From Tetrastigma voinierianum (Eukaryota > Streptophyta > Magnoliopsida > Vitales > Vitaceae): a stretch of 64,000 nt of DNA. Below are positions 21,518 to 32,913 of the stretch, one piece after another. Numbering within the stretch: the first letter of the stretch is position 1; each line of letters opens with the position of its first letter. The notes beneath the pieces are model-generated. The model was not told where the DNA came from and did not search any database. It was given only the letters and a program-made list of their open reading frames with translations. Made by a program: the position numbers and the translations under genes. Location: the NCBI GenBank assembly GCA_016808115.1, contig JAEQBH010004428.1, positions 62,001-126,000 on the forward strand. Direction: 5' to 3'.

Positions 21518-24016
21518 TTTTACCCTCCACTTTCAATTGACTATTTTATTTTTATTATCTCTCACTTTCAATTCTCATTGGTAACATTAAATACATGGAT
21601 TATGGTGATAAGTTTTATTATATACTTTGTTACTTGTTTGATATCAATCACTTGCCTTAATTATATGAATTAAAGAGATCTAAATTTTTATTTATGTATA
21701 GTCCCACTTTTAATACGTGCTCAAGTTTAATTCATATATTTTTAGTTTTGTACCATATTTTAGTAGTTTTAGTTCATATTTATTTTCTTTTAATATTTTA
21801 TTTCATATTTATTAATTTGATGTGCCTAAGTTAAGTTAATATTTTTAGTTTTGTATATTTTATTCTTTTTTCATATTTATCTCCTTAGATGTGCCTAATT
21901 TCAGTTTATATTTTTAGTTTTATGTATTCTATTCTTATTTTATATTTGTATCTCTTACATTAATTATTGCACTTTCCTAAATTTGCTTTAATTATTGATA
22001 AATAAAAAACAAATACTCCCACCTGAACTTTGCCATAATATTCCTGAATCGTGACCTCCCTTACATTAACTTTCAAATAAATATTATTATTTCTATTATA
22101 TTTATCAATTTATAAAATTAAATTCATATTCTTTGATTTTCAAAAAGAAAAGTTCTTTTCCTTTTTATATATAAATTCAATTTTTTTTTAAAATTTAAAG
22201 GTCTTTTTTTAATTTTTCAAAAAATCTAAAATCATTTTCTTTAAATTTTAACACTAAAATCGCTTTTAACTTTTAAAATTCAAAATTCATTTTTTTATTT
22301 CTTAAAATCAAAATCATTTTGTTTAACTATTTAAAACTCAAAAATAATTTTCTTTTTATCTTTTTAAAATTCAAAATAATTTTCTTTAATTTCTAAAAAA
22401 ATAACAAATCATATTCTGTAGTTTCTAAAAGAATCAAAATCATTTTTTTAATTTAAAAAAAAATCAAAATAGTTTCTGTGACTTTAAAAATTTTTTAAAA
22501 TCATTTTCTTTTTAAAAAGTCAAAAATCATTTTCTTAATTTTAAAAAAAAAGTAAAAATCATTTTCTTAATTTTTTTAATAAAATCAAATCATTTTATTT
22601 AATTTCTAAAAATTTAAAACTAATTTCTTTAATTTTTTTAAATTGAAAATTCATTTTCTTTACATTACAAAATTATTTTAAATTTCTAGAATTCAAAATT
22701 TTCTTATTTTAAATTCCCCAAATCAAAATCTCATATTCAAATATTCAAGCTTCAAATATCTCCTCTTAGTTTTCTCAAAGTAACATTTTGTTTTCTCAAA
22801 TTCCAAATCAAATTCTCAATTTCCAAAAATCTTTTTCAACATGATTTTCAAATTTCCAAAAGTACGATCTACTCTATAATTCCAATAAAATCGAACTGTA
22901 TGGAGTCGACTAGCGTGTTCAATAAATGGGCCTTGGTGGGGGCCGACATCCCATGTTATTTGAATTTAATAATTTGACACTTGACTTATGATTCAATTTT
23001 TTAATTTAATTATGAATGTTTCTATATATGTTATTGCACTAATTTTGTTTCCTCTTAATAGCGCTCTCAATGATGCTAAGCTACACATTTCTTTTCCCAT
23101 TTAACTTTATTTATTTATTTATTTATTTACCATATGTTTGATGCACTGATATATATTATTGTTTTCAATTATTGATATTCATAGTCAACAATAATTGCCA
23201 CATTTGTCTTAACTTGATTAGTAGAGACCTGAGTTTGTACTAGAGAGACAAGCATTCGCCACCGTATCTTCCCCGATAAGTGAACTTGACCCTATACATA
23301 TAATTAGGTTAAACCTACTTTTTCTATTATGAGTCATATTTAGGTTTTTCGTTTTGTTTCCTTTTAAAATAAAACAAAAATAAGTATATTTCACTTTGTT
23401 TTCAAAATAGCTTTTCCAAAATATAAAATGAGTCTTACTCTTTTGAGTGGGAAGTACATAATAGCAAAATGGCTCACAATATGGGTCAGGTATCTTGGCA
23501 TGGCATTTGTTTTCCTGAGTTTCATGTATTTATTTATGTGGACGATTCAATAGGAGCAAACATATTTGATCATGTTAATAAATCAATCACGGCAATAATA
23601 TGTTGATGAAACTAGAGTCATAAGTATTCTAGTCACTATAGGATTATCAAAAATGAGCTATTAATCTAATGTTGTTTCCATCTTCATGGGTTTTAGCAAA
23701 GTTGATTATGTGTTTCTATCATGTACACGTTAGTTTGAATCAATAAAATTTATTTTTCTTAAAAAAAAACTTTATAAGGACTCAATTAATTATAACTTAT
23801 CTTAATTTGTTCTTCTATTTTTAACAATTTTTGTTCTTGCATGGTATTTTAATGTGGAGAAACAACAGGCCTTCATACAAATATTTTTCCATACACTCTT
23901 ACACGCACATCCCTGGGGCTCTATAAATTCCTTTGTCCTTTGATTTGGATTCCAACAAAGGAAAAAAGAAAAGAGAGACTGAGAAAGAGAAAGTGAGAGA
24001 GAGAATCATACCAGTT
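21518..24016. repeat. AT-rich long repeat, copy 1
   Basis: Starts 'ttaccctccactttcaatt' and ends at 'gagagagaatcatacc'. The whole is repeated at 25,418-27,299 with the same order of landmarks: 'aaatacatggattatggtga', the 30-bp array, 'aataaatgggcctt', the 'ttgcatggtattttaa' stretch and the CT/GA-rich terminal segment. Copy 1 is longer by several deletions in copy 2 (for example around 21,815-22,060). No coding signal. Possibly a TE-derived or segmental duplication. Confidence 0.85.
22130..22720. repeat. Degenerate tandem array, unit about 30 bp, copy 1
   Basis: Roughly twenty imperfect units of the type 'aaaatcaaaatcattttctttaattt'. Highly AT-rich and variable in unit length. Low-complexity DNA rather than a gene. 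Confidence 0.8.
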
Positions 24017-24280
24017 ATTTCCCATTGAAATTAATGAGAAGCAGGTTTTGGTTCCACAAAACAAGTAATGAAAATGCAAGGAAAGAAAATAGAAAAACAG
24101 GAAAGAAAAGTAGGAGGAAAAGAAAATGAAGAAAATAAAATAGAGTAACTTCACTAATATTATTTTCTTACTTACTACTTCAAACAAAATTTATTATTTT
24201 AACTCAGTGAATATAAAAATTAAATAATTTAAGAATTTGTATGTATTAAGCAATTTTATTTATGTTTGATTTTCTTACTG
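24017..24280. other. Spacer, no gene seen
   Basis: Purine-rich then AT-rich sequence (poly-gaaa runs at 24,060-24,150). The minus-strand ORF here is Phe/Ser-rich low complexity. Nothing recognised. Confidence 0.4.
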
Positions 24281-24650
24281 CTATGTTTGGTTTCCGTAAA
24301 ATTCTAAGAGAAAATCAAAGGAAATAAAGTAAAGGCTGAAAAGCCAAAAATATTTTTATTTGCTACCTTAACTCAATTTTATTTATTTAAACTCATCAAT
24401 ATAAAGATTAAATAATTTTAAAATACTTAAATTTTCAAGTAGTTTTATTTATATTTGATTTTCTTTGAATTTTTTGTTAGGCAATCAAACATAAGAAAAT
24501 TATTTTCCTTAGTATTTTTCTTTTTCCTTAGTATTTTCCGATAACCAAATACAACCTAAATGTTTTTATTAGACAACAAAACATGAAAAAATAATTTTTC
24601 TTAACATTTTTTTCTTTCTTTAATATTATTCAAAACCAAATGCAATCATA
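24281..24650. mobile_element. MITE-like element
   Basis: About 370 bp bounded by imperfect inverted ends: 'ctatgtttggtttcc' on the left and, reverse complemented from the right, 'ctatgattgcatttggtttt'. A further inverted motif ('gataaccaaatacaacc') lies at 24,540. AT-rich and non-coding. Target duplication not identified. The TTTGG-type ends suggest a non-autonomous DNA transposon, family not assigned. Confidence 0.45.
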
Positions 24651-25339
24651 GTGTTTTTGCCTCCCTCAACTTATTTTTCTATCTGCCACTATTCATGGAC
24701 ATTTTTATCAAAGTGGCATTTTTAATGTAAGAATGATCAATCTCTTGCAAAAATAGAAAGTGTATGATAAATTCCTACGCAAAAAAAGGGCATTTTGTCT
24801 CATCCACCTTCATATTATACTCTCTCTAAATATACTGACATGACCTCAAGATGGTGTGCCAAAATAACACCAATCTTGTTATATAAGTAAAAGACTTATC
24901 GAGATAGAGGTTTAGTAAGAGCATTAGCAAGTCGGTCACCAACGAAGACATGAACAACACGCACTAAAATGACTAAACCAGTCACGAACAATTAAATTCC
25001 AGACTTGACGCCTCGCTCACGATTGTTGACAACAAGGAGGCATGACTAGCTGGTGGAAGAATACTGCTTGGCCATTGAAACTAATAATACGTGCAGTATT
25101 ATCTGATCATGAGATGGGCAATCACTACTAGGGCTAGGGTTTTTTTTGTTGTTAAGCTTGGTGCTCTAAAACCATATTATGAAAGAGACTTATTTTATTA
25201 TTGAGAGTGTTGAGGTTTATATATATACCAATGTAAGGACAAAAAGGTAATAGCATAAAATCAATAAAAGGAAACCCTAAATATACTATAATAAGTAAGG
25301 GCGGGCATGGTTCGTTAACTGACTAAGCGACGCGTATTT
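24651..25339. other. Intervening DNA, no feature recognised
   Basis: Mixed composition, a few short T-runs, no long ORF and no similarity to other parts of the window that I can see. Confidence 0.4.
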
Positions 25340-25417
25340 CCACGCTGGCCCAAAGATCTCATTCAAAAGGCCCAGACGGATCAAAGCTCATAGGCTAGAC
25401 CCAAGCTTCAGGCCCAC
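25340..25417 (+). repeat. 78-bp fragment of the Tat LTR
   Basis: Matches the LTR 5' part (8,437-8,503 and 19,364-19,437): 'ctcattcaaaaggcccagac', 'tcaaagct', 'cccaagcttcaggccca'. It stops abruptly at 'caggccca', the exact base before copy 2 of the AT-rich repeat begins, so the two are joined at a clean breakpoint. Confidence 0.8.
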
Positions 25418-27299
25418 TTTACCCTCCACTTTCAATTAATTATTTTATTTTTATTATCTCTCACTTTCAATTCGTTGTACATTAAATACATGGATTATGG
25501 TGATTAGTTTTATTATATACTTTGCTACTTGTTTGATATCAATTACTTCTGCCTTAATTATGTGGAATTAAAGAGATCTATTTTTTTAATGTATAGTCCT
25601 ACTTTAATACGTGCTCGTTTAATTCATATATTTTAGTTTTGTAACATATTTAGTAGTTTTAGTTCATAATATTTTCTTTAATATTCTTATTTCCTATTTA
25701 TTTTCCTTATAATAATCTCAAATAAATATTATTATTTCAATTATATTTTTATCAATTTATAAAATTTAAATTAATATTCTTTGATTTTAAAAAGAAAAAG
25801 TTTATTTTCTTTTTTATATAATTTAATTTTTTTTAATTTAAAGGTCTTTTTTTAAATTTCCATTCAAAATCAAAATCATTTTCTTTAAATTTTTAACACT
25901 CAAAAATCGTTTTCTTTAACTTTTAAAATTCATCTATTTTTTTATTTTTAAAATCAAAATAATTTATTTAACTATTTAAAACTCAAAATCATTTTATTTT
26001 ATTTTTTTAAAAATTCAAAAAATTTCCTTAATTTCTAAATAATAAAAATCATTTTCTTTAATTTCAAAAAATAATAATAAAAATCATTTTTTTTTAATTT
26101 ATAAAATCAAATCATTTCTTTGACTTTTAAAATTTTAAATATCATTTTCTTTAAAAAGTCAAAATTCATTTTATTTAATTTAAAAAAATCAAAAATCAAT
26201 TTCTTAATTTTTTTAAAAATCAAATCATTTTATTTAATTTTTAAAAATTAAAAATTCATTTTCTTTACATTACAACAATTCTCTAAATTTCAAGAATTCA
26301 AAATTTTCTCATTTTAAATTCCCCAAATCAAAATATCATTTTCAATTATCTCCTCCTAATTTTCTCAAAGTGACATTTGTTTTCTCAAAATCCAAATCAA
26401 ATTCTCATTTAAAAAAAAAAAAATTTCAACATGATTTTTAAATTTCTAAAAATACAATATACTCTATAATTCTAATAAAATGGAACCTTATGAAGTCTAC
26501 TAGTGTGCTAAATAAATGGGCCTTCTGTATTTAATCATTTGACACTTGACTTATGATTCGATTTTTTTAATTTAATTATGAATGTTTCTATGTATGCTAT
26601 TGCAATAATCTTCTTTCCTCTTAATAGCACTCTCAATCGATGCTAATCCCATTTAAATTTATTTTTTATTTATTTATCTACCATATGCTTGAAGCACTAT
26701 TATATATTATGTTTTCAATTATTGGTATTCATAGTCGACAATACATTTGTCATAAGAACTTGATTAAGTAGGGACACCGACTTTAGGCTTAGAGGATATT
26801 TGTGTGTGTATGGACGATTCAATCGGACAAAACTTATTTGATCACACATAGAGACAACAAATCAAATCATGATCATCGATACGTTGAAAAACTAGAGTTA
26901 TAAGTATTCTATACACTATAGGATTATCAAGTGTGTAGGCATTGAGCTATTAATCGGAATGTTGTTTCATATTTTATGGTTTTTAGTAAAATTGATTATG
27001 TGTTTCTATCCATGTATTGTTAATTTGAATCAATAGAAAATTATTTTCTTTCAAAAAAAAACTTTATACACCCTTAATTATAATCTTTAATCTGTTCTTC
27101 TGTTTTTTAACAATTTTGTTCTTGCATGGTATTTTACTGAGAAACAAACAGGTCATAAGTACAAATATTTCCCCAATACACTCTACACGTACATCCCATT
27201 TTCCATAAATTCCTTGTCCTTTGATTTGGATTCCAACAAAGGAAAAAGAAAAGAGAGACTGAGAAAGAGAAAGTGAGAGAGAGAGAATCATACCGAGTT
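25418..27299. repeat. AT-rich long repeat, copy 2
   Basis: Second copy of 21,518-24,016, about 600 bp shorter through internal deletions. Homology ends at 'gagagaatcataccgagtta', after which copy 1 and copy 2 diverge completely. The last 110 bp look promoter-like in both copies: 'tccataaattcc' (27,208) or 'ctctataaattcc' (23,920), followed by a GA-rich leader. Confidence 0.85.
25770..26290. repeat. Degenerate tandem array, unit about 30 bp, copy 2
   Basis: Same unit type as 22,130-22,720, with about seventeen imperfect units. Confidence 0.8.
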
Positions 27300-27389
27300 A
27301 TGGAAGGTTCAACTGACATGAAAAAAGCTTTTCTGCCTCCATCTTCCTGGGCACTTCCTTCCTCTCAAGAAGTACGCCTGTCAGCCTAG
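27300..27389 (+). CDS. Short unidentified ORF or first exon fragment
   Basis: ATG at 27,300 opens 29 codons (MEGSTDMKKAFLPPSSWALP...) to a TAG at 27,387. It lies about 90 bp downstream of a TATA-like 'ccataaattcc' and a purine-rich leader, so it could be the start of a small gene or a first exon with a donor at 'caagaagtacg' (27,366-27,376). I do not recognise the protein and see no downstream exon. Equally it may be chance. The sequence is absent from copy 1 of the repeat, so this junction is unique in the window. Confidence 0.25.
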   Translation: MEGSTDMKKAFLPPSSWALPSSQEVRLSA

Positions 27390-28499
27390 AAGATACAACC
27401 TGAGATCTGCATTTCGACGCCCATAACTACTTCAACTAAGATGATCAGCAGCCGGCGGCACCCTGGCGGCGCCTCCGTGTCATCGGAGGAGGCCTGGAAC
27501 GGCGGACGGGACATCAGGGAGGCATAGCAAGTAAGAAGAGGAATGTGTCTGGCTGAAATGGAATGGTTTTTTGGGATATTATGCGGAGGAAAAAGGCTGT
27601 TGAGATTAAGGAAAGTGTCAGAGCCCAAAAGGTGACAAAGAGGTTGACTGTAAATTATCCATGCATGTAAGTGTCCCAAAATAGTAAAAGGTCTCAAGAG
27701 TCGGGACTGGCAAAAGGTCTGATTTGATTCGTACTTCTCCCAAATCTCACCGGAATTCCATATCTCCAAACCAAATAGATTTTCATTCCCACCTCGACAA
27801 GACCTCCGCCGGCGAAGCTTCTATTCACCTCCGTACGTGATCCCATTCCCATTCCCATTCCTATTCTATTCCCGAATCCCCATGGATTCCTTGAGATTTT
27901 CCGCCTCCCGATCAAGAAGATCACGGCTCATAAGCCGGCAGGGCACTACATAAAAGTATGTCGCCGCAACACACATGAGATGAGGCAGGTATAAAGACAT
28001 AGAGGAAAAAGAGGTACACACACAGGCAAAAAAGATTAATGATAGGCAGAGAAAACATTCACACAAATAATAAAATGGGCGGAGTTGATACCAAATCATT
28101 CTGCTCGAGATGTAGAGTTTCATGACTCGACAACCATCACACAATAATCACAACATTCATAAGATCGACCGCGCTCACTGGTTTCGCCGAGCCTTGAGTC
28201 CGCATGAGGCGCGTGGCGGTGAGGGGCACGAACCGAGCGAGGCGTCGATTACAGACGACACGGCAGGCCTCGATCGCGGCGGCGGCAGCGTGACGAACTT
28301 CTTGGCGTCGGCTTACAGGCAGATGATGACGCTATTGTAGTCTCCAAAATCTTTCTCGAGTCACCGGATCTAACGGAACATACACTCCGTCGCAACAATT
28401 TGCAAAACAACAAGAAACGACGGTATTCGCCTCCGATGTCAGGTTAGGCTCACCTGGCGAATGAAAAATTAAGATCCCTTTTCTTAGTCTCAATCCCAT
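27390..28499. other. Higher-GC unclassified segment
   Basis: Contains a minus-strand open frame of 127 codons (27,386-27,769) and a plus-strand one of 72 codons (28,122-28,340). The second holds CpG-rich sequence ending ASAYRQMMTLL. A (TTCCCA)n-like run lies at 27,842-27,868. None matches a family I know. Composition differs from the AT-rich flanks and may be low-copy DNA or the outer part of element C. Confidence 0.3.
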
Positions 28500-28950
28500 A
28501 ATCTAATTTCGTGATGACCTCTCATCAGAGAGGAAGGGGATCCGCTTTCCGTGAAAAGTGGATGATTTCCTCCCAAATTGGAAGGAGAAGGTGGTGCATA
28601 TCTCGCGCGCGGAGATCAGTTTTTCCTTTTAAATAGATATGTTTCCCGAATGAAGGGCCCCGAGAGCGCTTGTCCACTCTGAGTGAGGTTGTTAGCATGA
28701 TTCATGGTAGGACGTGGAAGGGCGCATATTCTCTTCGGGGGAGTTTATCCAGCAGCATTTGTTAAATAAAGTCTCCAGGCGGGAGAGATGGCATCTGGGG
28801 TATGTCAACCCCTTTCCGGCTAGAGGAGGATATCTGGTCCCGCCTTAAATTAGGTCACAAAGCGTCGACCGACTAAATTTCAACTATAGTCTTTAGTCGG
28901 ACGGGCTTCTGTCACAGAGGGCTCGGGCCAAAGCCCATGATGACCTCACA
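28500..28950 (-). repeat. LTR of element C (reverse orientation), left edge unresolved
   Basis: Reverse-complement similarity to the Tat LTR. At the right edge 'gggccaaagcccatga...ctcaca' then 'aaatgcccttttcc' mirrors the LTR start and polypurine tract of A and B ('ggaaaaaggggg'). Further left, 'gcatgattcatggtaggacgtgg' mirrors the B LTR near 20,140-20,160. The left end cannot be fixed because similarity fades. Confidence 0.5.
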
Positions 28951-29127
28951 AAATGCCCTTTTCCGCTGAGGAGGGCGATCGTCCCATTGAAAAAGAAATG
29001 CGCTTGACCAAAGATAGCATGCAGGGGGCAATAGGCAATCAATGTTGGTATGTTCCAACGTGAATTTCTAATAACTTTGACGTGGCATTTAGATGTGGTC
29101 GCTGAGATAACCTCAAATGGAGGCTGC

Positions 29128-29136
29128 TATAAAAGG
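29128..29136 (+). promoter_or_regulatory. TATA box upstream of the element C ORF
   Basis: TATAAAAGG, the strongest TATA match among the three Tat copies, in a context that aligns with the A and B boxes (followed by 'cctatatgacgg'). It lies about 1.16 kb before the ORF start equivalent at 30,285. It is on the strand of the ORF, opposite to the missing pol. Confidence 0.5.
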
Positions 29137-30284
29137 CCTATATGACGGAGTTCACAGCTAACGTTATCCATGTTTTTCCAATCGAGACGTGGTTAGACGT
29201 TGTCGAATCAAACTTCGTGGATTTCGAACGTAAGGATGATTGCGAGTAAATCGCTTGAGCGTGCTTTCTGGCATGAACCGACAATAATGCAAGGCTTGAG
29301 TGGAGTCGGAATAGATTATCTTATGTTCTGGTTTTCCTTCGATGGTTCTAAAACTCAATGGAATCAGTGATCCAAGGATACTTCGCCAAATCGGGCCAGG
29401 CCTTTTGATTTCATCTTCCCCTTCTTGAGCCCCCTTTCCATCTTTCCTTGTTTCTTAATTTATGTAGCAATTTTGCTACTGCTTCTTCTTTGGCCTATGC
29501 TACTTCTTCTTCTTTGGCCTTTGCTCAGTATTCGATTTGAACGAATCATGTAACTATTTTAATATGATTGCTTGGTTGTAAGGGCATGAATATAATGATG
29601 GATGCCATTTGGTGCAATTAATAAAATCGTATTTCTTTGACATTTGTGTACTTTGTTCTATCTCTATATTCCTACACTTTATTTTCTATCTCGAGGCAGG
29701 GGCTAGTTCACGCTGCTCGATCGATATTCTGATCCCTTGAGTGAACGATTTAAGGGGGCCCAAATAAGTTAGAATAAATGTAAGGGCTTCACTAATCTAG
29801 CCCGTGTTCCCCTATCGTGCCCTAGGAATTGGAGCGTCACCAGGAAGCGAAGCGACTGAGGGAGTGATGAGTCAACATCTCATTTAATGCGCCCGTAGGT
29901 CCTAAGCGGTTGGTATGTAGGGAGTCATCATTGGGATTTTCCCTCTCCCGTTCTTATCATCCTCGGGTTTACATTCCCTTCACAAATTCGAAATATTCTG
30001 CAGATATATTACTGTGACTTTACGTTCTTTTGTGAATAGTTCTTCTAGACACTTACTTAATTCTCAGTTTACAGGTAACCACTATTTCCCTTGTAGGTGT
30101 GTTGAATCTTTACTAACGGCCCCTTTCTACGGGGAAGGTCTAGGTGAGTGGGCAGTCTAGAACCCATTAGGCCCGAAGCGGTTTTCGCCTGTGCTCAGTA
30201 GTTTTTCCTTTTCTTTTTACCCGCTTTCTGGTATGTGGCTTGCATTGATACTGCTCTCCCCTCCCTCCGACATCCGCTGTAGAA

Positions 30285-31496
30285 CTGGCGAGAGGTCAGA
30301 AGAAACTCCTCCCACCCAGCAGTCGAACACGGCCCGCTGAGGGACGCTGCTTTGCAAGCAAAGATCGCCTCATCCCGACAATGGATGGAGCTGAGAACCC
30401 ATCGCGAGATCCTCGAAGGTCATTGACTCAAGTCGATGGAAAAGTCAGACGAAAGTCCACTATGGGTGAGAATTATAATGCCGTTTTTACCCGAGAGCAA
30501 CTCATACGGCCTACTCCCAAAGGCCCGCACTCATCAAGCGCTCCTACATTTTACCGCGGGCCTCTACTTTATCCACCCTAATACTATCCGGATACTAACC
30601 GGTCAGAAGGCGCATAAACCTATACCAACTTGACCTTCGCTGGTCGTAGGGACTATTTTATCTATACCTTAAAGGTGGGTCAAGGTGGCCAGATGTCCAT
30701 GTCGATCCAGAGTGTGCGGTTGCAAATTGTCAACAGACTCCCCGATTCGCCTAAGATGGAGGCGAGCAGACTTCTAGTGCTGGCCTCGGATGAGACTCGG
30801 GTCTCTTAAAGCCTTGTTAATCGGCCATAGCTCTGTGTGTACCGGGTAAATCTGGATTTAGTTTGCTAGTGTGTATGTGTTTAAGTTTTTGTATGTAGCT
30901 GATAGTGGATTATTGGTGTAGAGACAGCCGAGGGGTAGGTCAGCGGAGGGGAAGTGAGAAAGGAAGCCAAAATAATTCGTAGGTCATGGGCCTGCTCTCT
31001 CTGAAAGGAGTGCCATTATAAGGTTCTCCTTACTTCAAAGAACTTAGCCGACGTGAGACAGAACCCGACTCCCTATAGCCTCCCTATTATCTCGCGCCCA
31101 TTGCCTTCAGAAATCGTTGATGAGAACATTTTGTTACAGCTGATCTACGACGCTTTAATATCAAAGCAACACGCATCAACATCCAGTAAGTGAGGCTTCA
31201 AATAGAAGCAGATCAGAGGATCTGTTCCTGCCTCCGTCAACACCTCGCCCCTCACAATGAGGGCTCCGGTTTAGCTCATCCTCAAGGCGTTAGATCGGTA
31301 AAGGGGGTAGCCATTCCGAACGCCCTCTCCTTTACCTAGTGGAGGCAATCCGCCCCCAGCATTGAAGGCTGTTAAGAGGGCAATCGAGCGGGGTAACGCA
31401 CCTGGAACTCAAGTGAGGGATTTTGTCCCTTGGGTCCGTCCTGAGCCCAACCAACCCCCAGATTCAGAAGAAGGAGAGGAAGAGGAGATGACGGGG
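30285..31496 (+). pseudogene. Element C homologue of the antisense ORF, 5' part
   Basis: The N-terminal ATG of B corresponds to CTG at 30,285 (LARGQ...). Further matches to the B protein: TFYRGPLLYPP and NTIRILTG (30,550-30,600), with a B counterpart upstream of the same position. Then QMSMSIQSVRLQIVN with LPDSPKMEA (30,690-30,760), equal to LSAQSPQLQFATGFPDSPKTK. Last comes VRDFVPWVRPEPNQPP and a Glu run (31,420-31,490), equal to VENFIPWVSPIS plus Glu. Several stops interrupt. The coding similarity stops exactly at the Athila-type insertion. Unknown function. Confidence 0.75.
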
Positions 31497-31501
31497 TTAC
31501 T
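31497..31501. repeat. Target-site duplication, left (TTACT)
   Basis: TTACT immediately before the LTR start. Identical to 37,011-37,015. Confidence 0.9.
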
Positions 31502-32891
31502 TGATTAGTGCTCAAAACTCCGCATTTGAACCCCGCTTATTTAGTTTTCAAGAATTTTTGTGTACTAATCGTTAATTAACCCGATTTGTACATGAACGTC
31601 TCCACATTCCACCGATCAGATTCTTGTATTAATTTGTAGTTTTAAAAGCTTTATTTATGTCAATTGCTAGAGCTCTGATCCAAACATGAAGAATTCGAAA
31701 TAAACTCAGCCACAAGGCAAGCATCGGGGAGACTGTATGAAGAAGATAAATGCAGAAGAGATATAAAAGTAGAAGAAAAAAGGGGAAGCAAGGAAATTTG
31801 CAGGATCGCTTAAAATTCCTACAACCCGCAGACTCGTGTTGCTAATTTTCGCAATCCTTACACTCAGAGTGCTGCGAACCCGCCCATTTCATGCCACTGC
31901 TCATCCCCGCACTAACAAGCTCACTTTCCCCGCGACTTGGTTGCTTTTGACTTTTTTGTTACATTTTTGGTTTTCTTCCCATTTTATCCCTTGTAATAGC
32001 TTTTGATTTTGGTTCTTTTTGTAATTTTTCTTGGCTGGGGTCGTATATAAGCTCCTATGCACTGTAACCAAAGAGAAAATTTTGCCATTAATAAAATCCT
32101 GGGCGGGAGTTTTTCCCGCTGCTTTCCTTTTCTCCCATTTTCTTTCCTTTTCTTCCACTTTCTTACTACAAAACACACCTCCAGGATGACAACCTGTAGG
32201 ATGGCCTGGCTAGACCACTTTTCTCCTTGAAGAGGAGGTCAAGCATAGGCCTGAGGCATCTGAACTGCCTTCTGCTTAAATAATACATTTATATTTATGT
32301 TCTGGCCTTCCTAAACTAGGTTTAAATCTCAAATGCACTTGGCTGACCAAGATTTGGCAAAGATTTTAGGTTCATGGATGCGATTGCTAGATCCACCTAG
32401 ATTCATTAGTTGCCTCTATTTATCATCAGAGGGTAGATTTATGAGATATGCATTCACTAATTCCGGGAGCATTTATACCAGAAATGCTGTTTTTCAAAAG
32501 GGAAAATTTTTGTGGGTTTAGTTTAAAGCTAATGAAGATCTGGTCTGAAATGACTATAGGTCATCCTCCTCTAACGCGAGGAAATGAACCCGAGGACTCT
32601 TAGTCTCTTGGGACTCTCAAACCAAGAGCCCACGTCAAGGGAGTTCTTTTCTTATTTTTCTTCATTTTACTTTCAGCCTGCAAACCACCAATTCTTACTG
32701 TTTTTACGAAAATCCCATAATCCAAAACAAATTCACCATTTTGAGCAAATTGCAAATCATTTGTGCAAAGAAAACCCATTCTTGTGTTCGACCCTAGAGA
32801 GTCGCTTATATTGCAAAGAGCTATGCTACGACAGAGTGAATTTAGGTTATAAATATCATGATTCTAGAACACCTAATGCGGGTACGAATCA
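31502..32891 (+). repeat. 5' LTR of the Athila-type element
   Basis: Starts TGATTAGTGCTCAAAA and ends ACGAATCA. A TATA-like 'cgtatataagctc' (32,041-32,053) followed by 'taaccaaagag' and an 'attaataaaatcctgg' poly(A)-signal-like stretch (32,088) gives plausible U3/R/U5 landmarks. Confidence 0.9.
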
Positions 32892-32893
32892 AA

Positions 32894-32913
32894 TGGCGTG
32901 GGTTGCCGGGATG
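32894..32913 (+). promoter_or_regulatory. Primer binding site, tRNA-Asp type
   Basis: TGGCGTGGGTTGCCGGGATGG, two bases after the LTR. It resembles the TGGCGCCGTTGCCGGGGAT site complementary to the 3' end of plant tRNA-Asp that Athila elements use, with a few changes. Confidence 0.75.

Noticed and set aside
27386..28340. Possible host gene (minus-strand 127 codons, plus-strand 72 codons)
   Set aside because: No recognised domain, no consistent splice structure, and composition could be TE-derived. Kept only as an unclassified segment.
29128..29136. TATAAAAGG as the promoter of a plus-strand LTR at 28,900-30,280
   Set aside because: The neighbouring LTR is in reverse orientation and the box lies outside it. 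It fits the ORF at 30,285 instead.
30281..30298. 'actggcgagaggtcag' as a retrotransposon primer binding site
   Set aside because: It aligns with the first codons of the antisense ORF in element B (ATGGCGAGAGGTCAAG), so it is coding sequence, not a primer site.
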